In this document: positions 7,459 through 16,683 of the stretch, piece after piece
How positions within the stretch are numbered: position 1 is the stretch's first letter
How the letters are laid out: the number at the start of each line of letters is the position of its first letter
Assembly (NCBI GenBank): GCA_018818125.1
Contig: JAHISQ010000172.1
Location: 1-40,963 of the forward strand
DNA length: 40,963 bases
Source: Candidatus Rifleibacteriota bacterium
Lineage (GTDB): Bacteria > Muiribacteriota > Ozemobacteria > Ozemobacterales > Ozemobacteraceae
Reading direction: 5' to 3'
Position numbers and translations under genes: made by a program
Notes under the pieces: generated by a model
Seen by the model: the letters and a program-made list of their open reading frames with translations, nothing else
Database searches by the model: none
Told to the model about the DNA's origin: nothing

Positions 7459-8124
7459 ATGAAAAAAGTGCTATTTGTATTTGCTCTGTTGTTTATTACA
7501 AGCTTTGGCCAGGTGTCAGATGTCGCTGGCGAGACAATTCAGCTGAAACATGATTTTTTACCGAGCAACAGTTCCATAACTGAAAAGCACATCGGGGCAG
7601 CAATTGCTAAGGTGCAGGGCCTTGATAAGACTCTCAAAGTTTTTATTGCAACCGAGAAGGATGTTATAAGAAAACTTAAGAGCTACGATGAGAAGAGCGC
7701 AGAAAAACTCAAAGAAATAGAAACTGTTGAATACGTTGCCAGCGAATGTCCGATGTTGTTTATTCTGCATGGATTCAGCGGGAATGGCGCTGACGATATG
7801 CGCGGCATGAAGATTTCCAAAGCAAACTTTCGCAAATATTTTTACGTTGACAGTATTGATACAGCCTCGAACATTATTGAAATAGAAGTAGAAAAGCCCG
7901 CAACCATCTGGTTGCCTTCTGGCAGCGCCATTGGCACCTCGGATGTTCGTTATATAAACAGCAGAGTCTTTTTTGGGCGTCTGGCTACAGGAACATATGA
8001 CATCGATTGTTTTTTAAAAACCATTCATATTGAAACTTCAAATTCCAGAAAAGACGCTACTTCCGACAAAATAACCAAAATCGAGAGAACTCCTCTTAGA
8101 CGTTTTCAGCTGATTTTGAAGTAG
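7459..8124 (+). CDS. Exported protein of unknown function
   Basis: The start is the ATG at 7459, seven bases after a strong AGGAGG site. It opens a Sec signal peptide (KKVLFVFALLFITSFGQVSDVAG). The mature ~200-residue protein begins with a mixed charged helix-rich part, then a segment VEYVASECPMLFILHGFSG that superficially recalls alpha/beta hydrolases. It has no GxSxG nucleophile elbow, and the C-terminal part looks beta-rich (IEIEVEKPATIWLPSGSAIG). I do not recognise the family. It follows the zinc-ribbon exported protein on the same strand after about 150 bases and is convergent with thrC. Confidence 0.7.
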   Translation: MKKVLFVFALLFITSFGQVSDVAGETIQLKHDFLPSNSSITEKHIGAAIAKVQGLDKTLKVFIATEKDVIRKLKSYDEKSAEKLKEIETVEYVASECPMLFILHGFSGNGADDMRGMKISKANFRKYFYVDSIDTASNIIEIEVEKPATIWLPSGSAIGTSDVRYINSRVFFGRLATGTYDIDCFLKTIHIETSNSRKDATSDKITKIERTPLRRFQLILK

Positions 8125-8162
8125 TAATCGCAATCTGACTGGCGATCCAGAATGCTCAGTTC

Positions 8163-8195
8163 CGGCATATTCTCGGTGCCGTCTCAAGATTTTTT
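8163..8195 (+). terminator. Weak terminator-like hairpin
   Basis: CGGCA at 8163-8167 pairs with TGCCG at 8177-8181. A run of six T follows after eight bases (8190-8195). The stem is short and the T tract is not adjacent, so termination of the exported-protein transcript here is only a possibility. It overlaps the 3' end of thrC on the other strand. Confidence 0.25.
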
Positions 8196-9470
8196 GTTTA
8201 AAACTGATAAAAGATGCGATTTGAATTGATCAAAATCAGCAGCGAGTCGTTCTGAGAGAATTTCGTGGTCGGCGACGGCCAGCAGGGCAGGGGGGAGATC
8301 AATGCTGAGGCCCAGAGTCTGTTCGACCGACTCTTTAAATTTGGCGGGGTGGGCTGTGCCAAGAAATATCCCATGTTCACCGGTGCGCAATGACTTTTTC
8401 AAGGCAGCGGCGGCGACAGCTGCATGAGGTTCGGCGATATAGCCACACGCATAAAGTTCGCGCAGCGATTCTATGGTTTGTTTTTCGTTTATTGCAACGC
8501 CTTCGAGATCGCCGAGTGACCATTTCATAGCGGCAAAAACAGCCTCTACCCTTGGCCAATTGCTCGGATCAGCTACGTCCATGGCATTCGATGCTGTTGC
8601 TACTGTTTTTGCCGGTGCCCAGACTCGATTTTTAAGATAGCGTGGGACAGTATCGTTGCTGTTGGTCGCCGCGATAAAGCGTTTGACCGGCAAACCCATT
8701 GCGCGTGCCAGCAGACCTGCGGTGAGATTGCCGAAATTGCCGCTGGGCACGGCTATAACCGGAGGAATGTCGGTGTAAATGCCAGCTACCGCTTCAAAAT
8801 AATAGCAGATCTGCGCGAGCAGCCTGCTGATATTAATCGAGTTGGCAGAGTTCAGATTTAACGACTGTTGCAGATCATCGTCGACGAAAGCCTTTTTAAC
8901 CAGCTCCTGGCATGCATCAAAATCACCGCTGACAGCTATTGTATGGATATTTCCACCGAGTGTACAGAACAATTTTTCCTGCAGCGGACTGATTTTGCCT
9001 TCGGGATAGAGCACAACAACTCTGATGCCGGGCAGGCCATAAAAGGCGTGGGCAACTGCTGCGCCGGTGTCACCGGAAGTTGCGGTCAGGATAGTTGTTG
9101 ACTGTCCGGCTGCAAACTCACTTAAACACTGCGCCATAAAACGGGCACCGAAATCCTTGAACGCCAGCGTCGGGCCATGAAAAAGCTCAAGAGTGCTGCG
9201 CTGACTGTCAACCTTAACCAGTTTAAGCGGAAAATCAAACGCTGTCTTTACCATTCGGCGGACATTGTCACTACCCAGTTCGTCGCCGATCCAGGCATCG
9301 ATGATGCGCTGACTGCGCTCAACGAATGGCAGGGATAAAAGCATGTTTAAATCTGTAAGCAGCGGAATTTCTGTCGGAAAGAACAGGCCGCGGTCTCTGC
9401 CCATGCCAGATTTGACCGCCTGTGCAAAGCTCACCTGTTCTTCAGGATGTCGCAGATTATAAAGTTTCAT
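8184..9470 (-). CDS. thrC: Threonine synthase
   Basis: A 428-residue PLP enzyme that converts O-phosphohomoserine to threonine, the last step of the pathway. The N-terminus MKLYNLRHPEEQVSFAQAV is characteristic of the long enterobacterial/yeast-type threonine synthase. The PLP-binding Lys is K105 in TLAFKDFGARF. Further motifs are TATSGDTGAAVAHAF (phosphate binding) and VPSGNFGNLTAGL, and the length is that of E. coli ThrC. It starts 18 bases after thrB and is the last gene of a thrA-thrB-thrC operon. Confidence 0.97.
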   Translation of the reverse strand: MKLYNLRHPEEQVSFAQAVKSGMGRDRGLFFPTEIPLLTDLNMLLSLPFVERSQRIIDAWIGDELGSDNVRRMVKTAFDFPLKLVKVDSQRSTLELFHGPTLAFKDFGARFMAQCLSEFAAGQSTTILTATSGDTGAAVAHAFYGLPGIRVVVLYPEGKISPLQEKLFCTLGGNIHTIAVSGDFDACQELVKKAFVDDDLQQSLNLNSANSINISRLLAQICYYFEAVAGIYTDIPPVIAVPSGNFGNLTAGLLARAMGLPVKRFIAATNSNDTVPRYLKNRVWAPAKTVATASNAMDVADPSNWPRVEAVFAAMKWSLGDLEGVAINEKQTIESLRELYACGYIAEPHAAVAAAALKKSLRTGEHGIFLGTAHPAKFKESVEQTLGLSIDLPPALLAVADHEILSERLAADFDQFKSHLLSVLNKKS

Positions 9471-9488
9471 ATAATTTTCTCTTTGTGG

Positions 9489-10427
9489 TTAAATCCTGCG
9501 GGCACCGGTGCTGTCAATCTGACAGATGTGCACAAAGCCGCAGGGATCAGTGACATAATTTATTTTGAGCCATTGCGCAGCCTTTTGCGCAGTTTCCAGG
9601 CTGTCTGTTACCGTAAACATGGTCGGCCCGCTGCCGGATATGCCACTGGCCAGGGCGCCTAGATCGGCAAGCGACTGTTTTGCATTGATGTATCCGGGAA
9701 TATGAGGGCTGCGATATGGCTCGGCTATTACATCGTTGAACATCGCAGCAGCCAGCTTAGGGTCATTGCGATATGATGCATGAATAAAGCCGCTCAAGAA
9801 GCGACCGTATTTAATCACATCAGACCGGCTGTATTCTGCGGGCAACAAAGCCCGCATCTGGGCCGTTGAAAGTGAAGTGCCGGGGTAGGCGACCACCCAG
9901 AACCAGCTCTGAAAAGCCGGTATTGCCTCACAAAAACTGCCGGGAGCCTGCAACAAAAGCTGCAGGCCGCCAAGATAACAGGGGGCGACATTGTCGAAAT
10001 GTATTGAGCCGCTGACACGGCCTTCGAGCTCACCCATCATCGGCAGCATCTGTTCCTTGTCGAACGGCTGATCAAACAGCTCATTCAGGGCAAAAAATGC
10101 GGCAACAACTGAACTGGCGCTTGAGCCAAGGCCACTGCCAACCGGCAGATTTTTTTCGAGATCAAGTTTTAAGCCGCAGCGGGCAGACTGCGGCAACTGC
10201 TCAAGGAAATATTGAGCGCACTGATAGACAATGTTCTGGACTGGGTCGGTCGGTAATTTGTGCTGCCATGGCCCTGAAATGGCAACTTGAATTTCAGCGT
10301 CAGATTTAGAAACGCTAAGTCTGTCGCCCAGGCAGTTGCCGTCAATCGGCACCACGGCAGCGCCAAGAAGATCGAAGCCGACACTCAGGTTGGCAATGGT
10401 AGCAGGCGCGTAAACTCTGATGCTCAT
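9489..10427 (-). CDS. thrB: Homoserine kinase
   Basis: A 312-residue GHMP kinase that phosphorylates L-homoserine with ATP. The N-terminus VYAPATIANLSVGFDLLGAA and the glycine/serine-rich ATP loop LPVGSGLGSSAS at 95-106 are diagnostic. The C-terminal GHMP motif GISGSGPTMF is also present. The length matches bacterial ThrB. The ATG overlaps the thrA stop as ATGA, so its translation is coupled to thrA. Confidence 0.97.
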   Translation of the reverse strand: MSIRVYAPATIANLSVGFDLLGAAVVPIDGNCLGDRLSVSKSDAEIQVAISGPWQHKLPTDPVQNIVYQCAQYFLEQLPQSARCGLKLDLEKNLPVGSGLGSSASSVVAAFFALNELFDQPFDKEQMLPMMGELEGRVSGSIHFDNVAPCYLGGLQLLLQAPGSFCEAIPAFQSWFWVVAYPGTSLSTAQMRALLPAEYSRSDVIKYGRFLSGFIHASYRNDPKLAAAMFNDVIAEPYRSPHIPGYINAKQSLADLGALASGISGSGPTMFTVTDSLETAQKAAQWLKINYVTDPCGFVHICQIDSTGARRI

Positions 10428-12889
10428 GCGACGGTCTCTCTTGTCCAGTTAAGAGTTCGCATAAGATCAGCGAACACTCCGGCCGCGGTGACTTCGTTGC
10501 CAGCACCATAGCCGCGCAACACAAAAGGAATCGGCTGATAATAACGACTGTAAAATGCCAGAGCATTTTCGCCGCCTTTTACGCTGAAAAGCGGATCATC
10601 GCTGCCGACCTCACTGACGCGAACGCGGCAGATACCGTTGTCGATCTCGCCGATGTAGCGCAAAACCTTGTTTTGAGCGCGAGCGTCCCTGACGCGTTGC
10701 TCCATGGCAGCATCCGCTTCTGGCAGTCTTTTCATGAACTCTTCGACCGTGCCACCGTCATCAAAACCTTCAGGCAGTGCGCTTTCGACTTTAACATCTG
10801 AAAGTTCGAGTTTATAGCCGGCTTCGCGGGCAAGAATCAGTACTTTTCTTGCAACATCCATGCCGCTGAGGTCATCGCGCGGATCTGGTTCGGTATAGTT
10901 TTTTTCGCGGGCAATTCTGGTCGCTTCCGATAAAGCAATTCCTTCATCGAGCTTGCCAAAAATAAACGACAGCGAGCCGGAAAGAATCCCTTTAAAGCGC
11001 TGTAGCTCATCGCCAGCATAAATAAGGTTTTTCAGATTGTCGATAACCGGTAACCCGGCGCCAACTGTTGCTTCATACAAAAACTGTCGTTTCTGGTGCA
11101 GTGCAACATCACGCAACGCTGCGTAATAGGCATAATCTCTGGTATTTGCCTTCTTGTTGGGGGTTACTACGTGTAGGCCGGCATTCATCGCCTCAATGTA
11201 ATTGTCAGCGACATACTGGTTACTTGTGCAGTCCATGAAAACAGGGTTAGACAGCAACTGTTCTGCGGCCCAGACAAACATCTCACTCAGTTCACAATTC
11301 TGGCCATTTTCTTCGAGTTGCTGTTGCCAGTTCTCAAGGTTTATTCCACGGGCATCGAGAAGCATTTTCTGTGAATTGGCAATGGCACAGGTGCGAATCG
11401 TAATGTGGTGCTTTTTGAGCATCTCTTTTTGTTGTAGAACCTGATGCAAAAGAGCTTTGCCGATGTTTCCGCAACCGATCAGAAAAAGATCGAGATATTG
11501 CTGCACGTCAAAGAAAATCTGGTGACAGCCAATAACGGCCTGCGCCGTCTTTTTCTGGTCGATTACTACCGAGATAGAGCGTTCAGAAGCGCCCTGAGCA
11601 ATAGCAATAATGTTGACGCCAGCCTGAGCAAGCGCCTTGAAAAATTTAGCCGCGAGCCCACGGCGGGTGCGCATGCCGTCGCCGATCAGCGAAACAATGG
11701 CCAGGTTATGCTGCAGCGCGAATGGTTCCAGTAAATCGCTGCGCAACTCAAGCTCAAATTCAGCGCTGAGTGCCTGTTCAGCCTTTTCCGCACAGTCAGA
11801 AGCCGCACAGAAACAGATGCTGTATTCTGACGAACTCTGCGAAATCAGTGAAATTGACACACCTGCTCTTGAAATGGCACCAAAAACTCGACTGGCCATT
11901 CCAACCATGCCTTTCATACCGGGACCTGAAATGTTGAACATCGTCTGTTTTTCGAGGTGCGAAATCGCCTTGACCTGCATTCCGGTTTTATCGGGCTCAT
12001 TAGAAATAAGTGTGCCTGGAAACTCTGGCTTGAAACTGTTTTTGATGTAACATGGAATATGATACTGTGCTATGGGAGCGATAGTCTTTGGATGCAGCAC
12101 CTTGGCACCAAAATATGACATTTCCATGGCTTCCTGATATGTGAGCTGCGCAAGAAAGGCAGCGTCAGGTACAATGCGTGGGTCAGCACTGTAGGCGCCA
12201 TCAACGTCTGTCCAGATTTCGCAACAGTCGGCATTGATACAGGCTGCGAGAACTGCAGCAGAATAATCAGAGCCATTGCGACCGAGAGTAACCACGCGGC
12301 CTTGTTTATCACCGGCCGCAAAGCCTGGCATTATCCAGACCTGTTTTTCGTCGAGCGAAATACTGGCGAATAATCGACGACCCTGCTCAACATCCACCAT
12401 GGCATCCAGCGTTGGCCCGTAAGCCGGGAAAAGCCTGGCCGGGTCGAGTTGGGCGCAGGTCTTGCCCCGTGCGATCATAAGCTCTTCCATTAGAGCTGAC
12501 GACATGTATTCGCCACCAACTACAACGGCGGCCGTAATCGTATCGGTGCATTCTCCAAGAAGTGCAACGCCTTCAGCTTTACGTCGCCAGAAATTGAGCT
12601 GGGTGTTCAATATTGCCGCCAGCAGGTGTTTCTGATCCTCGGCCAAAACGTCTTCAGCCGCGGCGAACAGGCCTCGCAGCAGTGTTTCGAGTCGAGCCAG
12701 GACGCTCTGATAATCCTCGTCATGGCAGGCCTTTTCCATCATTTCCAGAAGGCTGTTAGTAACAGTTGCCGGTGCCGACAACACTGCAGCTACTTTTTCA
12801 GTCTGCGCCGCGGCGAGTATTATGTCGGATGCCTGCAGAAAACGTTGCCAGCTTCCTAACGAGGTCCCGCCAAACTTCATTACTTTCAT
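10424..12889 (-). CDS. thrA: Bifunctional aspartokinase / homoserine dehydrogenase
   Basis: An 821-residue fusion catalysing the first and third steps from aspartate to homoserine. The aspartokinase part (about 1-300) has the KFGGTSLGSWQRF start, GRNGSDYSAAVLAA and EIWTDVDGAYSADPRI. Two ACT-type regulatory segments follow (about 310-460; MFNISGPGMKGMVGMA and LAIVSLIGDGMR), implying feedback control by threonine. The dehydrogenase part begins near residue 464 with the NAD(P)-binding DLFLIGCGNIGKALL. It contains VTPNKKANT and the catalytic-region FLYEATVGAGLPVIDNL. The length and order equal E. coli ThrA. It is the first gene of the thr operon and overlaps thrB by four bases. Confidence 0.97.
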   Translation of the reverse strand: MKVMKFGGTSLGSWQRFLQASDIILAAAQTEKVAAVLSAPATVTNSLLEMMEKACHDEDYQSVLARLETLLRGLFAAAEDVLAEDQKHLLAAILNTQLNFWRRKAEGVALLGECTDTITAAVVVGGEYMSSALMEELMIARGKTCAQLDPARLFPAYGPTLDAMVDVEQGRRLFASISLDEKQVWIMPGFAAGDKQGRVVTLGRNGSDYSAAVLAACINADCCEIWTDVDGAYSADPRIVPDAAFLAQLTYQEAMEMSYFGAKVLHPKTIAPIAQYHIPCYIKNSFKPEFPGTLISNEPDKTGMQVKAISHLEKQTMFNISGPGMKGMVGMASRVFGAISRAGVSISLISQSSSEYSICFCAASDCAEKAEQALSAEFELELRSDLLEPFALQHNLAIVSLIGDGMRTRRGLAAKFFKALAQAGVNIIAIAQGASERSISVVIDQKKTAQAVIGCHQIFFDVQQYLDLFLIGCGNIGKALLHQVLQQKEMLKKHHITIRTCAIANSQKMLLDARGINLENWQQQLEENGQNCELSEMFVWAAEQLLSNPVFMDCTSNQYVADNYIEAMNAGLHVVTPNKKANTRDYAYYAALRDVALHQKRQFLYEATVGAGLPVIDNLKNLIYAGDELQRFKGILSGSLSFIFGKLDEGIALSEATRIAREKNYTEPDPRDDLSGMDVARKVLILAREAGYKLELSDVKVESALPEGFDDGGTVEEFMKRLPEADAAMEQRVRDARAQNKVLRYIGEIDNGICRVRVSEVGSDDPLFSVKGGENALAFYSRYYQPIPFVLRGYGAGNEVTAAGVFADLMRTLNWTRETVA

Positions 12890-12995
12890 CAGAGTATCTC
12901 CTTGCCTTTTTGACCACGGATGGTCTTATGCCGTTGCGCCTCAGGAAAGAAGCGCAACTGTCTACCTGCCGCGTAGGATTCTTAATTGCATTAGC
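12890..12995 (-). promoter_or_regulatory. thr operon leader with two hairpins
   Basis: The predicted transcript has a leader of about 106 nt. GTTGCGC/GCGCAAC arms (12933-12939 and 12952-12958) form a seven-pair stem with a 12-nt loop. A second stem GACCA-TCCG-TGGTC lies at 12912-12925, then an AAGGAG site before the thrA ATG. Neither hairpin has a U tract. No leader peptide with Thr/Ile codon runs is visible, so this is not a classical thrL attenuator. A regulatory role is possible but unproven. Confidence 0.4.
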
Positions 12996-13001
12996 TGCTG
13001 T

Positions 13002-13030
13002 AGTATATTGACTGTGTAACATTGACGCAA
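13002..13030 (-). promoter_or_regulatory. Promoter of the thr operon
   Basis: On the minus strand TTGCGT (-35, at 13025-13030) is followed after exactly 17 bases by TATACT (-10, at 13002-13007), a 5/6 match to the sigma70 -10. Transcription would start near 12995. It lies between thrA and a divergent small-protein gene. Confidence 0.6.
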
Positions 13031-13051
13031 GAATAAACTAGTTTTCTTGTG

Positions 13052-13080
13052 TTGACTGAGTGCACAAAATAGGATAGAAA
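13052..13080 (+). promoter_or_regulatory. Possible promoter for the small membrane protein
   Basis: TTGACT (13052-13057) and TAGAAA (13075-13080) are separated by 17 bases, matching 5/6 and 4/6 of the sigma70 consensus. It points toward the small ORF at 13181 and is back-to-back with the thr promoter. The 5' UTR would be about 95 nt, so it is a candidate only. Confidence 0.4.
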
Positions 13081-13180
13081 CATGGATGATGTAAATTTGT
13101 CGACAGTTTGGCGCAACCGATGATTCTCAGTAGTTAATTACAGCAATTAGACAAGGCATCACAATAATTCAGGAGTCAGT

Positions 13181-13369
13181 ATGAAAACAGAGAAGCGAAA
13201 AAACATTGTAAAAGAGGAATTGGAAGAGGTTCAGGTGCCTGAAAAAATTGATCTCAAGGCTGCTCACCGCAAAGTTATGATGGTCATGTTCGGCATTTTT
13301 GTGGCCATGTTGCTGCTGATGCTATTTTTGTCAGAACATGTCGAATTTGCCTCGACCGGCGGTATGTGA
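13181..13369 (+). CDS. Small single-pass membrane protein
   Basis: A 62-residue protein with an AGGAG site six bases before the ATG. Residues 1-31 are highly charged (MKTEKRKNIVKEELEEVQ, then Lys/His-rich). One transmembrane helix follows (VMMVMFGIFVAMLLLMLFL, about 32-50) and a short polar tail. The positive charges before the helix predict an N-in orientation. The family is not recognised. It is divergent from thrA across a 291-base region holding promoters for both directions. Confidence 0.7.
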   Translation: MKTEKRKNIVKEELEEVQVPEKIDLKAAHRKVMMVMFGIFVAMLLLMLFLSEHVEFASTGGM

Positions 13370-13540
13370 TAAGAGTAACCACAGATTTTATGAATCATGG
13401 GTCATTTTGCTTGTCTATGATAGCAGTTTATCAACTGTTGTTCAGGCATGAGGCGGTTTTGCATAAAAGCTATTTGACCGGAACCCATTTAAGAGCCTGT
13501 AAAAACGTAAGTATTCTTATTTCGGGGTATGTTTCAGACC

Positions 13541-14467
13541 TTAAAATCTGAGGTTAACCAGGTTGCCTGTGTTGACCATGGTAGGGGTGGCAAAGATTTC
13601 GTAGAGTTTGATGGCCTGGCGCGCGAGAAAACTTTCGCCGGGCATGCGCATTGTCTGTTCAGGCTTCTCAGATTTTGCGGTCAATGGCTGCTCGCGTTCT
13701 TTACGCTGCAGAACTTCGCCTGATGACTCTGCAGGTTGGCGAGCGGCAATAGCGGACTGAATTTTTGCTTCGTTTTCGCTGTAAGGATTAATTTCAATCT
13801 GCGATGAGCCAGTGGGAAGTGCCGGCGACTTGAGCACGGTGCTCGCTGGCTGGGCAAAAAAATCGGCGCGGCCAAAATCGGATTTTTCGTAACCGCCCGG
13901 TTGCAGAAATGAGCTTGCATCTGGCTTATATGCGCGTAGAGCCAGGTCATACTCATAACGCGGGATTGCTTTTACCTCCGCGCTGGGGGTTGCTTCAGCA
14001 GTTGGCAGCACCCCAGCCAGCGGATTCGGTAGTTCGGCAGGCATAATCGGGTTGTCGCGCAAGGTCTCTGCGGCAAGCGAGCTGGCTGGGCGCAGGTTGG
14101 CATTTTCGGCTGACATTCTGCGCGCAATCTGAGCTGGCTCGGCGACAGCAGAGTCATAACGCGGTGAGTTTCCGGCACGTGCGTCAGGGTTGGTAAATGA
14201 AGGCAACGGAGTTGTCGGTGGCGTGGCTGATTGCGGAGCAAGAGGTGTTGTGGCCGGATCAGGTGCAGCTGCGCGGGTTCCGGCAAAGGAAACAGCCTGG
14301 TCTGCCAGTGGCAGATACGTATCTCTGCTATTTATTTGATCGACAGGTGACGCTTGCGGTGCAGGCAAAACCGGCAGGCGATGAACCTGACTCTTTACAT
14401 GAGTCGGGACCTGATTAAAGAAATCAATCTGATAAGAATATTGAATTCCCTTTACTGTTTTTGTCAT
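13541..14467 (-). CDS. Pro/Ala-rich, largely disordered protein
   Basis: A 308-residue protein without signal peptide or membrane segment. It starts MTKTVKGIQYSYQIDFFNQV, then a long stretch rich in Pro, Ala, Ser and Thr (about residues 35-200) that is probably disordered. It ends in a short ordered-looking tail, SFLARQAIKLYEIFAT plus a hydrophobic end. Reading-frame length and codon pattern support a real gene; both opposite-strand frames are broken. Function is unknown. A linker or scaffold role is possible from composition alone. It is divergent from the prolyl oligopeptidase gene, with 134 bases between the two starts. Confidence 0.6.
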   Translation of the reverse strand: MTKTVKGIQYSYQIDFFNQVPTHVKSQVHRLPVLPAPQASPVDQINSRDTYLPLADQAVSFAGTRAAAPDPATTPLAPQSATPPTTPLPSFTNPDARAGNSPRYDSAVAEPAQIARRMSAENANLRPASSLAAETLRDNPIMPAELPNPLAGVLPTAEATPSAEVKAIPRYEYDLALRAYKPDASSFLQPGGYEKSDFGRADFFAQPASTVLKSPALPTGSSQIEINPYSENEAKIQSAIAARQPAESSGEVLQRKEREQPLTAKSEKPEQTMRMPGESFLARQAIKLYEIFATPTMVNTGNLVNLRF

Positions 14468-14601
14468 AGCTATTAATATAGTATCCAGTTTGTGATGTCT
14501 TCGCCAGTGATATTATTCAAAGTCAGCGAACATTGCGCGTCAACAGTAGCCTGCCAAGCCGGGCGCAGTTAACTTTACCCACAACAATGCAAGGTGTCAG
14601 T

Positions 14602-16683
14602 ATGGCAAAGAAAAAGCCGATTTACCCACAGAGCAAAATGAGATCGGTTAAAGAAGAGTTGCATGGAACCATGTGCAAAGACGATTTTCGTTGGCTGGAA
14701 GGCGACGACGATGGCAAGATTACCAGCGAAGTCGCCGATTGGACTGACCAGCAAAATGCCTTTACCAGGTCGGTATTGGATAAGCTGCCCGACAGACAGC
14801 AACTTAAGCAGCGCATAACACCACTGCTTGAGCGCAGCGATAACAGTCTTCCGGTTTTTGCCGGCAATAGAATTTTCTATTTTCGCCGCGAAGGAAACAA
14901 AAATCAACCAAGCCTGTTCATGGCCGAGCACGTATGGGAAAAAGAGCAGCTTCTGATTGATCCCGAACAGATAGACTCGACTGGCTTGACCAATGTTTCA
15001 TGGTTTGCGCCCTCGCATGATGGTGGACTGCTTGCCTATGGAATGGCCAGAGGTGGCGACGAAAACTATCAACTTAAGATTCTTAATGTTAAAGACGGCA
15101 GCCACCTGAGCGACGAAATCAGCAACAAGGTTGGCGGCGTATACTGGCTGCACGACAACTCGGGTTTTATCTATTCCCGCCTCGCTGATGTGAAAAACCC
15201 TTATTCGCGCGAAATAAGATTACATCTGCTCGGCGATAACCTTGCCGATGATCGACTGATATACGCCCAGTATAAAGAGGGGCCGCTGGCAACAACCTGG
15301 GGTCCCTATGCTTCGCTTTCAGATGATGGAAAATGGCTGTTGTTGGCTTATCACACCAGTACAAGATCGAACAACCTGTGGCTTATCGACTTCAATGCCT
15401 GGCTCGAAAAAGGTGAGTTCGAAAAACGCGAGATTATTGTTGGCAGTGACAGTATGACCCATGCAGAAGTCGTTGGCAATAAACTGTTCATTCAAAGTAA
15501 CGATGGGACTCCACACGGTCAGATATATGAAACAGAGCTTGCCAGACCAGCTCGCAGCAACTGGCACACCATCGTCCCTGAGCGCACCGATGCTACTATT
15601 GAGAACTGGGACTTCACCGGCAACGCTATGATAATAAGTTATCAGAAGTTTGCGGCCAGCGAGCTCGTAAAATATGACCTGTGCAGCCATAAGCTATCTG
15701 ATGTAAAGCTGCCGGGTCTTGGGTCGGCGAGTGTTTCGTGTAGCAAAGAACACGAAGATTTTTTTATACGCTACGAATCGTTCAACTATTGTCCGGCAAT
15801 TATTCATTGCTCGGGTGCTGGCATTGCCCAGAAAGTCTGGTGGAAATGCGAGCTCGAAGTTGATCTTACCAACATGCAGGTCGAGCAGCACTGGTATGAG
15901 TCAAAAGATGGCACTCTCATCAGTATTTTTCTGGTGCATCGCCAGGGTCTCAATAAAGATGGTAACAATTCGACACTGCTTTATGGTTACGGTGGGTTCG
16001 GGATCAGCATGACTCCTGCTTTTTCGTCGCTGATCATACCCTGGATTCAGGACGGTGGCGTTTACGCTGTAGCAAACCTGCGTGGCGGCGGAGAATATGG
16101 CGATGAATGGCACCAGGCCGGCATGTTGGACAGGAAAAACTGCGTATTTGAAGATTTCGAAGCTGCTGCCGAGTGGCTTATCGCAAAAAAATATACCACC
16201 AGCAAAAAACTTGCAATCAGTGGCAGATCAAACGGTGGTCTGCTTACCGGTGCCTGTATGATGCGTTGCCCTCACCTTTTCAAGGCAGTTCTTTGCGGTG
16301 TACCTCTACTTGATATGATCAGATATCATCTGTTTCTGATGGCGCGCTATTGGGTTCCAGAGTATGGCTGTGCTGATAACGAGAAAGATTTTGACTGGCT
16401 CATCGACTATTCGCCATATCAGAATGTTTGTCGTAATCGCGAATATCCGGCTCTGTTACTGTATACCGGTGAGAACGATACCAGGGTGCACCCGATGCAT
16501 GCCCGGAAAATGGCAGCACTGCTGCAGTCCAACGCTGCCAACTCTGAAGATCAGCCGATTCTTCTCTGGGTCGACCGGGACAGCGGACACGGAATGGGCA
16601 AACCGCTCAGCATAATAGTCGAGGAGCAAACTGATCAGTGGTCGTTTCTAAGGTGGCAAACCGGACTCGAGACGACAAAATGA
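14602..16683 (+). CDS. Prolyl oligopeptidase (S9A)
   Basis: A 693-residue serine peptidase cleaving after proline in short peptides. The start at 14602 has AAGGTG five bases upstream; longer in-frame starts lack a good site. There is no signal peptide, so it is cytoplasmic. The N-terminal part contains the S9 entry region (DDFRWLEGDDD) and a beta-propeller. The C-terminal hydrolase holds the triad: Ser543 in SGRSNGGLL, Asp626 in TGENDTRVHP and His663 in DSGHGMG. All spacing suits the family (pig enzyme S554/D641/H680). It overlaps the next gene by four bases, and a peptide importer operon lies just downstream, consistent with peptide utilisation. Confidence 0.95.
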   Translation: MAKKKPIYPQSKMRSVKEELHGTMCKDDFRWLEGDDDGKITSEVADWTDQQNAFTRSVLDKLPDRQQLKQRITPLLERSDNSLPVFAGNRIFYFRREGNKNQPSLFMAEHVWEKEQLLIDPEQIDSTGLTNVSWFAPSHDGGLLAYGMARGGDENYQLKILNVKDGSHLSDEISNKVGGVYWLHDNSGFIYSRLADVKNPYSREIRLHLLGDNLADDRLIYAQYKEGPLATTWGPYASLSDDGKWLLLAYHTSTRSNNLWLIDFNAWLEKGEFEKREIIVGSDSMTHAEVVGNKLFIQSNDGTPHGQIYETELARPARSNWHTIVPERTDATIENWDFTGNAMIISYQKFAASELVKYDLCSHKLSDVKLPGLGSASVSCSKEHEDFFIRYESFNYCPAIIHCSGAGIAQKVWWKCELEVDLTNMQVEQHWYESKDGTLISIFLVHRQGLNKDGNNSTLLYGYGGFGISMTPAFSSLIIPWIQDGGVYAVANLRGGGEYGDEWHQAGMLDRKNCVFEDFEAAAEWLIAKKYTTSKKLAISGRSNGGLLTGACMMRCPHLFKAVLCGVPLLDMIRYHLFLMARYWVPEYGCADNEKDFDWLIDYSPYQNVCRNREYPALLLYTGENDTRVHPMHARKMAALLQSNAANSEDQPILLWVDRDSGHGMGKPLSIIVEEQTDQWSFLRWQTGLETTK

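Noticed and set aside
7738..7800. Possible alpha/beta hydrolase signature (LFILHGFSG) in the 7459 gene
   Set aside because: There is no nucleophile elbow or triad in the rest of the protein, so no hydrolase call was made.
12766..13022. Frames across the thr promoter (both strands), possible leader peptide
   Set aside because: They overlap the promoter and thrA start, lack ribosome-binding sites and have no Thr/Ile codon run.
14575..14931. 118-residue minus-strand frame inside the prolyl oligopeptidase gene
   Set aside because: The plus strand encodes conserved S9A sequence here; the minus product resembles nothing.
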